Both the position numbers and the translations under genes were made by a program. This document shows, one piece after another, positions 30,430-36,589 of a DNA stretch of 36,589 nucleotides (within the stretch, counting starts at the first letter, position 1; every line of letters starts with the position of its first letter). The stretch is from CAZGKX01 sp964525945 (lineage in GTDB: Bacteria > Pseudomonadota > Gammaproteobacteria > Legionellales > Legionellaceae), in assembly GCA_964525945.1 (NCBI GenBank), contig CAZGKX010000022.1, positions 1-36,589 of the forward strand, in the 5' to 3' direction. The notes under the pieces are model-generated. The model searched no databases and was not told the origin of the DNA. It worked only from the letters and a program-made list of their open reading frames with translations.

Positions 30430-31851
30430 ATGCAGAGCCCCCAAGAACATGAGATAACTACACACAACCAAGGATTGCCTTTTTCTTCCTTGCCGTTTCG
30501 CCAAGTATTATTGAACAACTTATTGTCCTTAAATTATGAATACATGACGTCTATTCAGGCCCAAAGCCTGCCCGTGTTGCTGAAAAAAGTCGATGTCATT
30601 GCTCAAGCACAGACAGGAAGTGGGAAAACGGTTGCTTTTGGATTGACCCTTTTAAACCACTTACACATTGATCACTTGGCAGGTCAAGCACTGGTGCTAT
30701 GTCCAACACGGGAATTGGCGGAACAAGTCAGCCAAGTTATACGCCGCCTCGCCCGTCTTTTACCGAATGTTAGAATTTTAAATTTTTCCGGTGGCTCCCC
30801 CATGAAACCGCAACTGGATTCTTTAAAACACGGAGCACATGTGATCGTAGGTACACCAGGACGCATCTTAAAACACTTGGAAAAAGAAACATTATCCTTA
30901 TCCAATTTACGCACCTTGGTTTTAGACGAAGCAGATAAAATGTTGGACATGGGCTTTTTGGAAGATTTGCAAAAAATCGCTGCTTTTTGCCCATCGAATC
31001 GCCAAACTTTATTGTTTTCCGCAACGTTTCCAGCGCAAATTAAACAATTGGCCACAGATTTTATGCGAGATGCTGTACACATCAAAACAACAGATGCATC
31101 CAGCCCGGTGGATATCGACCAACAATTTTTTGAAGTTAAAAACAAGAACGATAAATATTCATTGCTAAAAAAATTGCTTTGCCTGTATCAACCAACCTCC
31201 ACTTTAATTTTTTGCAACACCAAAGAAAAAACCAAAGAATTATCAACCCTGCTCCGGCAAGATGGGTTTAATGCCGTGCTGCTCAATGGCGATATGGACC
31301 AAACGGCGCGAGATCAAGCCGTGATTCAATTTGGCAATCAAAGCTGTTCCATTTTAGTTGCTACTGACGTTGCTGCACGTGGCTTAGACATCAAAGAATT
31401 GCCTGCGGTCATCAATTACGAACTTGCTTTCGATCATGAAGTCCATATTCATAGAGTAGGCCGTACCGGGCGGGCGGGCTGTAAAGGGCTTGCCTTGACG
31501 TTAACCAGCCCTGCGGATGCAGAACGTCTCTGCGTGATAGAGCAGATCATGGGTAAACCGTTGTATTGGCAAGATATCAATACGTTGCCGGCGCAATCCA
31601 CAATGACACAGCATCCAGCCATGGTTACCTTGCGTCTTGCCGCCGGACGCAAAGACAAAATTCGCCCCGGCGATATATTAGGTGCTTTAACAAAAGATGC
31701 CGGTTTGCCCGGGAATGCGATTGGAAAAATTGATATTACAGCATCGCATGCTTTTGTTGCGATAGAACAAAGTCAAATTGGTAAAGCCTATGCCCATTTT
31801 CAAACAGGAAAATTAAAAGGCCGAAAAGTGGGCGTGCAGCGCCTTCAATAA
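30430..31851 (+). CDS. dbpA: ATP-dependent RNA helicase DbpA
   Basis: A 473-residue DEAD-box helicase. Motifs in order: the Q motif TSIQAQSLP (about 40-48), Walker A AQTGSGKT (60-67), PTRELA, GTPGR, DEAD (166-169), SATFP, the second RecA domain with ATDVAARGLDIKELPAVINYE and HRVGRTGRAG. Residues 395-473 form the DbpA-type RNA-binding domain (LRLAAGRKDKIRPGDILGAL ... GKLKGRKVGVQRL), which docks on 23S rRNA hairpin 92 and marks it as DbpA rather than another DEAD protein. It helps late 50S assembly. The cold-shock gene follows by 20 bases on the same strand. Confidence 0.93.
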   Translation: MQSPQEHEITTHNQGLPFSSLPFRQVLLNNLLSLNYEYMTSIQAQSLPVLLKKVDVIAQAQTGSGKTVAFGLTLLNHLHIDHLAGQALVLCPTRELAEQVSQVIRRLARLLPNVRILNFSGGSPMKPQLDSLKHGAHVIVGTPGRILKHLEKETLSLSNLRTLVLDEADKMLDMGFLEDLQKIAAFCPSNRQTLLFSATFPAQIKQLATDFMRDAVHIKTTDASSPVDIDQQFFEVKNKNDKYSLLKKLLCLYQPTSTLIFCNTKEKTKELSTLLRQDGFNAVLLNGDMDQTARDQAVIQFGNQSCSILVATDVAARGLDIKELPAVINYELAFDHEVHIHRVGRTGRAGCKGLALTLTSPADAERLCVIEQIMGKPLYWQDINTLPAQSTMTQHPAMVTLRLAAGRKDKIRPGDILGALTKDAGLPGNAIGKIDITASHAFVAIEQSQIGKAYAHFQTGKLKGRKVGVQRLQ

Positions 31852-31871
31852 CAATTAAACTAAGGTTAAAC

Positions 31872-32081
31872 ATGAGTCAAACAGGAACAGTTAAACGCTT
31901 TAATAAAATCAAAGGTTATGGTTTCCTCACAGCCGATACAACGGACCAGGAAGTCTTTGTGCATTTTTCTGAAGTGCAAATGGCAGGGTATAAAGATCTC
32001 AATGTTGGTGCTCGCATTTCTTACACCCTAAATCAGGGTGAAAAGGGAGCTTTTGCTACACAAGTTCAAATCATTGAATAA
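31872..32081 (+). CDS. Cold-shock-domain protein (CspA family)
   Basis: A 69-residue single OB-fold protein. RNP1 is KGYGFL (14-19) and RNP2 is VFVHF (28-32). It binds single-stranded nucleic acids and melts RNA structure. TAAGGT precedes the ATG, and the gene is 20 bases past dbpA, so the helicase and the RNA chaperone are probably made from one message, which fits a shared role in cold-phase ribosome assembly. The short 5' gap leaves no room for the long leader that controls E. coli cspA. Confidence 0.93.
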   Translation: MSQTGTVKRFNKIKGYGFLTADTTDQEVFVHFSEVQMAGYKDLNVGARISYTLNQGEKGAFATQVQIIE

Positions 32082-32097
32082 TCGTACACCAAACAAA

Positions 32098-32206
32098 GCC
32101 GCGACCGTAAGGAAGTGGAACCCTTTTGGCAAAAACTATTCCATTTCCTGTGGTGCTGCGCGCATCTCTGCATCTTGAAAAATTTTCGCTTCTTTACGGT
32201 CGCAGC
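32098..32206 (+). other. Structured inverted repeat of 109 bases (candidate RNA element or MITE)
   Basis: An 18-base arm at 32098-32115 (GCCGCGACCGTAAGGAAG) and its inverse at 32189-32206 match at 16 of 18 positions, enclosing 73 bases. A second stem overlaps the first: GGAAGTGGAA (32111-32120) with TTCCATTTCC (32140-32149), complete in RNA if one G-U pair is allowed. The two stems share bases 32111-32115 and so could alternate. It lies 17 bases past the cold-shock gene. It could be a terminator-like leader, a small RNA, or a short mobile repeat. Confidence 0.55.
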
Positions 32207-32207
32207 C

Positions 32208-32247
32208 ATCTGGTCCATATTTAATACAATCTGGTCTATACTTAATT
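32208..32247 (+). repeat. Two direct repeats at 21-base spacing
   Basis: ATCTGGTCCATATTTAATA (32208-32226) recurs at 32229-32247 with 16 of 19 bases alike. The 21-base period equals two helical turns, as for tandem operator sites. They lie 50-90 bases before the glycine-zipper protein gene. Confidence 0.7.
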
Positions 32248-32298
32248 ATGTGTCTTAAACTATTCTATGGAATAAAGACCCTGTTTAAGGAGATTGTC

Positions 32299-32820
32299 AT
32301 GAAAAATATTACTTCAATTAAAGAGCGCTTTTTAACCGAAGTTTTTGATGATAAAAAAACGGCTCAAAAAGCGTATGAAGATGCCATTGAATCTGGATTT
32401 ACACCCTCGGAAATTAATGTTTTGTTGTCCGATAACGCACGCAAAACATTTTATGAAAAAACGGAAGGTGACAAATCGATGGAAGGTTTAGCCATTGGTG
32501 GTGCTTTAGGAGGCGCAATTGTTGGAACGCTCGCCGCCATTATTGCCGTGGGAATGACGTTCACTATTCCAGGCCTGGGGCTTATCATTTCAGGACCTCT
32601 GGCCGCAGGGTTGGTGGGTGTAGGAGCCGGGAGTCTTTCTGGGGGTTTAATGGGGGCGTTGATCGGCTGGGGAATACCAGAAGACAAAGCGCTTTATTAC
32701 GAAAAAAGAATCAAATCTGGAGGGATTGTGCTGGGTGTTAAAGGTACGGCTAAACGCTTAGCGGCTTTAAAAACGAAATGGCGAAAATACCACAACCATG
32801 ATCACGAAAGAGCAGCTTAA
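32299..32820 (+). CDS. YflT-like glycine-zipper membrane protein
   Basis: A 173-residue protein; ATG 32299 has AAGGAG in front, better than an earlier in-frame ATG. Residues about 8-50 (TEVFDDKKTAQKAYEDAIESGFTPSEINVLLS) resemble the YflT / general-stress-17M N-terminal domain. Residues about 65-135 are two Gly-rich membrane segments of glycine-zipper type (GGALGGAIVGTLAAIIAVG, AAGLVGVGAGSLSGGLMGALIGWG), separated by a short turn, then a basic tail rich in Lys and His. Proteins of this group are linked to stress response and sit in the inner membrane. It is followed by a strong terminator. Confidence 0.75.
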   Translation: MKNITSIKERFLTEVFDDKKTAQKAYEDAIESGFTPSEINVLLSDNARKTFYEKTEGDKSMEGLAIGGALGGAIVGTLAAIIAVGMTFTIPGLGLIISGPLAAGLVGVGAGSLSGGLMGALIGWGIPEDKALYYEKRIKSGGIVLGVKGTAKRLAALKTKWRKYHNHDHERAA

Positions 32821-32846
32821 TCCAGCTTGTTTAGAACCGAAGAAAA

Positions 32847-32875
32847 ACTCACCTTGTTCACAGAACAAGGTGAGT
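32847..32875 (+). terminator. Strong hairpin between convergent genes
   Basis: A perfect 12-base stem (32847-32858 with 32864-32875; ACTCACCTTGTT) and a 5-base CACAG loop, 27 bases past the glycine-zipper gene and 17 bases past the stop of the 748-residue gene on the other strand. It probably ends both transcripts; on the minus strand TTTTTCTT follows. Confidence 0.82.
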
Positions 32876-32891
32876 GAATAAAAATAAAATG

Positions 32892-35138
32892 CTATGCATT
32901 GCTCTTAAAAAGAGCAGTCAATCCGTATTCATCTTCGTCATCCATTTCCTCAGCAATCGTCAGGCTTGGATTATTGGCATTGACCCCTGTAGTAAACATC
33001 AACGGCGACCCTGCTCCTCGGTTAAGCGCAGGAGATGATTGCAACGATGCCACGGCAAGATGATGTTGACGCACTGCATCTCTTATTGGAAGAGATGCGT
33101 TGAAAATAGTGTCTATTTCAGCATCCGACAACGACATGGCTTCGCCTAAATCCGGTCCATTATAGGATTGCAGCCAAGTGTATTGAAAATCAGCCACGGT
33201 AATAGCAGCCACTGCTTTTTCGACGCTTGGCGGTAAATTTTTTGCTAAATCAACCGCTTTTGCTAGGGATAAGCGCTGTGTCCAAAGCAAAGCCAACAAT
33301 AGACCTGTTTTTTCCAATTGGTCTGCGGTTAAATCTTTTATATTTTCCAAAGTCATTTGGTTGATGTATAAAAGTGGCAAACATAACATTATTTTACGTT
33401 CTACCAACGGCTCAAATGCGCTCATCATGGCCAAACTTTCATCAACCGACACACCATAAACCGACATCCGAGGGATATCTTTGAGCAAGTGATTGAATTC
33501 AGATTCAGTCAAGTCATTCACTTCGGCTTCAACGATTTTATCTGCATTGACCAAAGCACTCAGGGCTCGCATTCTTTGTTGCAGAAGACGATCATTTTTT
33601 TCGATCAAGTCCAACAGCTCAGTTGTTGAGACGAAGCGAAAAGAAGGCGACGAAATTTGTTCCGCTTTTATTTTCAACAGCTCTTTAATACTCAAATCCA
33701 AGGGGCGTTGCATAGCGACCAGAAGTGTACCTCTACCTCTTGGAGGGGAAAAAACATTGACATCCTCGTCACTAAAAGCAGCCAGGAGAGCTCTACTCTC
33801 CCCGAAATTGGCCGCGGCTATGGCTTCATCATTGCTCAATAACCCCATCAAACGCAATCCAAATAACTTAGTGAGTTCCTTGAATACCGTTGGAGTAAAA
33901 GCCTTTGCTTGTTGCACTGTTAATTTTTTTGATAAAATCAATAATGCAACAGGTCCCATGAGCTGCTCGAGAGAGATTTGTTCTTCAAGTTTTTTCCAAT
34001 CGAAATAGCTTGTGTTTAAATAAAGCAAGATTGGCATAAGAGCGACAACCAGGTCTTTTTCGTGATCCTTCATCGCCTCCAGCTCTGTTGAGGTAAGAAG
34101 ACCAGCAGCCACAAGCGGGGCTAATTTCGTTGCAAATCGCGCAGCTGCTTCTCGCTCACGAGCACGGTGGTCTTGAGAATAACCTCCAAAAGCTGATGAA
34201 GAAGAATGATGGCTGGAGGATTGTTGGTTTTGCAATGGGTACAAAACATCACTGATTGACATGTGAGCAGCATAGTTGGTCGTCAAAAAATGTGCGCTAA
34301 ACCCCATCTGCGGCATATTACGTGCGTTGTCTTTCAGGAATTTCACATCCTCGGCGGTTATGCTATTGAATGCTCGCTGTAATTTTCTATCGAACACCTG
34401 CGTTGCTGCTTGTTGTGGGGTCATTCGGTCATGGTATATCAGCAAAGTTAAACGGCTCACCAGTCGCGAATCCTCACGCAATAATTTTTTGGTGTCATCA
34501 AACGATATTTTCTTCAGCATCAACAAGAACGCACAATTCATAACATCCAGATCGACGTCTTTCCATTCTTCAAATGTTGCTTTAAAGACAATCCCTTCAT
34601 CAACAGTGAGTTGGAGGTGTTGCAAAAGAGGGAGCAAATGACCTATTTCCTCAATCATTGGATCTTCAAAACTCAATGCCGACTCAAGGCTGAGTTGCTC
34701 CTTTTTAATGAGCGGTGCTAAACGTTTGAGTCGGGAGATTTCGGGCAAATTATCCAACAGGTCCGGATCAAACAAAGGTTGTTTATTTTCTCGACGTGCT
34801 TCCATGGCATATGTAAATGCTTCAACAACCGATAACCCTGCTTCGTGCACCAACATTTGTTCATCGGGCGTTAATAAATACAGCATATCATCCTCACGCG
34901 TCATAAAAGCCGGAGGCTCAATCACATCGGATTGCACATCAATCATGTCATAATCTTCGTCGAGCGAAGCATCGTTGAGCAGAGCATCAGCAGGTATTTT
35001 TTGATTTGCGGTGGCCTCAAATACCTCATCTAAAGTGCGTTGACCGGCATAAACTTCCGCACGCTCAGCGGCCGATAACCTGCGATATTTGTCCTGGTCA
35101 GATAATTCATTGCTAGGCAGAGTGCCGCGTTTTTTCAT
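32892..35138 (-). CDS. Large helical-repeat protein of unknown function (effector candidate)
   Basis: A 748-residue protein with no signal peptide or membrane segment; AAGGAAA precedes the ATG. Between residues 138 and 442 and again at 585-630 a motif of the form L..LL....LT..EA recurs about ten times: for example LLPLLQHLQLTVDEG, LTLLIYHDRMTPQQAA, ALLILSKKLTVQQAKAF, LRLMGLLSNDEAIAA and LALLWTQRLSLAKAVD. In two stretches (138-246, 338-442) the spacing is close to 30 residues. A Ser/His-rich linker (305-322, SSSHHSSSSAF) splits the arrays. The end is acidic (EEMDDEDEYGLTALFKSNA), like the E-block of Dot/Icm substrates. I recognise no family. It is probably an alpha-solenoid scaffold. Confidence 0.75.
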   Translation of the reverse strand: MKKRGTLPSNELSDQDKYRRLSAAERAEVYAGQRTLDEVFEATANQKIPADALLNDASLDEDYDMIDVQSDVIEPPAFMTREDDMLYLLTPDEQMLVHEAGLSVVEAFTYAMEARRENKQPLFDPDLLDNLPEISRLKRLAPLIKKEQLSLESALSFEDPMIEEIGHLLPLLQHLQLTVDEGIVFKATFEEWKDVDLDVMNCAFLLMLKKISFDDTKKLLREDSRLVSRLTLLIYHDRMTPQQAATQVFDRKLQRAFNSITAEDVKFLKDNARNMPQMGFSAHFLTTNYAAHMSISDVLYPLQNQQSSSHHSSSSAFGGYSQDHRAREREAAARFATKLAPLVAAGLLTSTELEAMKDHEKDLVVALMPILLYLNTSYFDWKKLEEQISLEQLMGPVALLILSKKLTVQQAKAFTPTVFKELTKLFGLRLMGLLSNDEAIAAANFGESRALLAAFSDEDVNVFSPPRGRGTLLVAMQRPLDLSIKELLKIKAEQISSPSFRFVSTTELLDLIEKNDRLLQQRMRALSALVNADKIVEAEVNDLTESEFNHLLKDIPRMSVYGVSVDESLAMMSAFEPLVERKIMLCLPLLYINQMTLENIKDLTADQLEKTGLLLALLWTQRLSLAKAVDLAKNLPPSVEKAVAAITVADFQYTWLQSYNGPDLGEAMSLSDAEIDTIFNASLPIRDAVRQHHLAVASLQSSPALNRGAGSPLMFTTGVNANNPSLTIAEEMDDEDEYGLTALFKSNA

Positions 35139-35315
35139 ATTCGTTTCCTTGCATTAATAAATGAATGAATGATGCGTGCAACATGAACGCAAATATTAGG
35201 AGCAAAAAGTATATCATGAGGCTAAAATGTGATCAATGTGTTTTCATAGAAGATTGCTTGCTCAATGGAAGGATGACGCCTGATTATCCAGAAAATAACC
35301 AGGCTATTCATTGGA

Positions 35316-36152
35316 TTATTTAATGGCTTTTGCAATCTCGACGACGACAGGAACAACTTCTTTGCCAACGGCCACAGCCACTTTGCCCACTTGTACACCG
35401 AGCTTAGCAATTTGGCCACCCAGGACGGCTAAATCCTTGCCGACCTTGGCTAAATCAGCGGCCATTTCCCCAGCATTTTCGGGCACAATATCTTTCACAT
35501 GGCCACTGAGATTACTGGCAAGTTGGCCCGCGCCATGCGCAAGCTTGGTTGCCTCACTCGCCATTGAAGCCAAATTCCCAGTCATTTTCTGCAAACCATC
35601 GACCTGCGCGACATGTCCTGCCACTTTTTTCGCGCTTTCAATGCCGTCTTTGAAAAAGCCAGTGACATTGGGCGCATGAGGAAGCTTTGGTGGTGGAATC
35701 TTAAAACTATAACCCATTTTTTTTCCAGCAATGCTCGCATGATCACCTACAGACAACCCACTGCCATCTAATTTAACGTGACTGTGGCTTTCGATACCCA
35801 CACCACCCACTTTAACGGATTGTGAATGCGAAGAGCTGATCCCCCCAGCACCTAAGCTAAAATCTTTGTTTTCCGAAGACCGTAGCCCAAAAAAATTTTC
35901 ACGATGACGTTGTTGAGTTGATATACCATCTTTGCCCATTGATTCGGAATAGCTATCCGAAGAGCCTAAAACCCCACCCACATTGCTGTTGCTGGAAGTC
36001 TCAACACTATAGCCATCTTTCCCGAAATGCCCTGACGATGATACAGAGGCATCAAACGGCCCCACGTGCACCCCCACATTGCTGTCCGCATTTAAATGAC
36101 CATCCTTTGCATCAATGTTACCATGCATATCGACTGTTTTTTCTTTAGGCAT
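35316..36152 (-). CDS. Ser/Gly-rich protein with amphipathic helical C-terminus, unknown function
   Basis: A 278-residue protein; ATG 36152 has GGAGAA in front, so the longer frame is not used. Residues 10-150 are rich in Ser, Gly, His and Asn with short repeating units: GKDGYS (44-49) and GKDGIS (73-78), then alternating patterns such as SVKVGGVGIESHSHVKLDGSG that suggest a beta-solenoid or beta-prism. A PPPKLPHAP hinge follows at about 153. Residues 165-278 are Ala/Lys/Val amphipathic helices (DLAKVGKDLAVLGGQIAKLG), ending in the hydrophobic VVPVVVEIAKAIK. No signal peptide is seen. I recognise no family. It may bind membranes through the tail. Confidence 0.7.
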   Translation of the reverse strand: MPKEKTVDMHGNIDAKDGHLNADSNVGVHVGPFDASVSSSGHFGKDGYSVETSSNSNVGGVLGSSDSYSESMGKDGISTQQRHRENFFGLRSSENKDFSLGAGGISSSHSQSVKVGGVGIESHSHVKLDGSGLSVGDHASIAGKKMGYSFKIPPPKLPHAPNVTGFFKDGIESAKKVAGHVAQVDGLQKMTGNLASMASEATKLAHGAGQLASNLSGHVKDIVPENAGEMAADLAKVGKDLAVLGGQIAKLGVQVGKVAVAVGKEVVPVVVEIAKAIK

Positions 36153-36253
36153 TGTAATTCTCCAAAAAATGACATATATGTACAAATATAGGTCAATAAT
36201 TGAAGGAAGTAAAATTCAGTGCGTTTTTGCAAAAAAAGGGTATAAAGGATCTG

Positions 36254-36589
36254 CTACTCACCCTTAACACAGGTCTTTGGGTGCGAACCTAATATTTTTT
36301 CAGCGCAATGCCGGGCAACGTCATTGATTTCAGATTGCAAAACACGTTGCGTTTTCATCATTTCTTCGTGGAGTTGTGCCAGGGAGCGTTGTGTTTGCTG
36401 TTGCATGTCTGCATGGGCTTGGTTTTTAGCAGCACGGGTGATCAGGAACGCGGTGTGATTGGCCTCGTCGATGATTTGTGAAGCTTGCCGTTTGGCTTGT
36501 TTTATTTCTTCTTTCACTTGCAGGCGAGCCGCAGCCAATTGCTCACGACCCTGCTCCGCAGCATGTAATCCCGCCGCTATTTTATGCTG
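36254..36589 (-). CDS. atpF: F0F1 ATP synthase subunit b, C-terminal part (gene continues past window end)
   Basis: The frame is open to the right edge and ends at 36254. The visible 111 residues are the cytoplasmic coiled coil of subunit b: KIAAGLHAAEQGREQLAAARLQ, then KEEIKQAKRQASQIIDEAN, and ARHCAEKILG near the end. Subunit b forms the stator stalk that links F0 to F1. The membrane helix lies outside the window. In most operons atpH (delta) follows within a few bases; here the next gene on the strand is the unknown Ser/Gly-rich gene 102 bases away, so the operon is interrupted, this is a second copy, or the delta gene is elsewhere. Confidence 0.82.
   Translation of the reverse strand, partial: QHKIAAGLHAAEQGREQLAAARLQVKEEIKQAKRQASQIIDEANHTAFLITRAAKNQAHADMQQQTQRSLAQLHEEMMKTQRVLQSEINDVARHCAEKILGSHPKTCVKGE

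Noticed and set aside
30684..31145. 153-codon minus-strand frame opposite dbpA
   Set aside because: Shadow of the helicase gene; the sense strand carries all DEAD-box motifs.
32237..32260. PmrA-like box (CTTAAT ... CTTAAA) before the glycine-zipper gene
   Set aside because: The two halves are 13 bases apart instead of 11 and the second is imperfect, so it does not fit the Legionella PmrA pattern.
33493..34953. Long plus-strand open frames opposite the 748-residue gene
   Set aside because: They mirror the codon bias of the real gene and have no ribosome sites or recognisable sequence.

Overview
The window looks like a chromosome segment from a Legionellales-type gammaproteobacterium (Legionella, Coxiella or Berkiella relatives). 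The basis is moderate to low GC, gammaproteobacterial housekeeping genes (truD, dbpA, a cold-shock gene, an EF-G2-type fusA, atpF), and several unknown genes of the kind these intracellular bacteria use as secreted effectors (an ankyrin protein, a 748-residue helical-repeat protein with an acidic C-terminus, a charged low-complexity protein). The lineage is inferred from gene style; no marker fixes the genus.

Positions 1 to about 22,050 form an accessory region made of small cassettes, many of them broken. It opens with remnants of toxin-antitoxin systems and nucleases (YhcG tail, Xre fragment, intact NadS antitoxin, frameshifted RelE toxin) and 48 residues of a serine resolvase. Next is a MarR-controlled set: a divergent marR gene and phzF, an ornithine-cyclodeaminase-like gene, a serine-dehydratase-like gene and a nucleotidyltransferase. 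Then come a truncated aminoglycoside-phosphotransferase-like gene, a methyltransferase, a frameshifted Tn3-type resolvase, an alpha/beta hydrolase with an in-frame amber codon, a GNAT gene, and a second dehydratase/cyclodeaminase pair whose cyclodeaminase half is decayed. A type-I ABC exporter (10795-12555) reappears almost unchanged at 17382-19142. Between the copies lie a GNAT, a kinase fragment, the tail of a third ABC exporter, an APH(6)-like kinase, a methyltransferase, a GNAT fragment and a Schlafen-like AlbA_2 ATPase. A TipA-type MerR regulator with a classic 19-bp-spacer promoter and an alpha/beta hydrolase follow. Two truncated genes then meet tail to tail, and a small conserved-looking gene ends inside a 51-bp perfect inverted repeat.

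From about 22,290 the genes are mostly intact and more closely packed: EF-G, a DUF7002-like protein, a Spy/CpxP-like periplasmic protein and a periplasmic cyclophilin on the minus strand; an ankyrin protein; truD; a small exported peptide; an unknown charged protein; dbpA and a cold-shock gene in tandem; a structured inverted repeat; a YflT-like glycine-zipper membrane protein; two large unknown minus-strand genes; and the 3' end of atpF, which is not followed by atpH.

The genes of the left half are mostly small-molecule-modifying or exporting functions (kinases, acetyltransferases, methyltransferases, nucleotidyltransferase, ABC exporters) with local regulators, as in a resistance or metabolite-handling island turning over by recombination. 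The most striking observations are the recent ABC-exporter duplication with a 25-bp scar that betrays its origin, two copies of a PLP-dehydratase/cyclodeaminase pair at different stages of decay, the long palindrome overlapping a gene end, the structured repeat after the cold-shock gene, and the two unknown proteins beside atpF.
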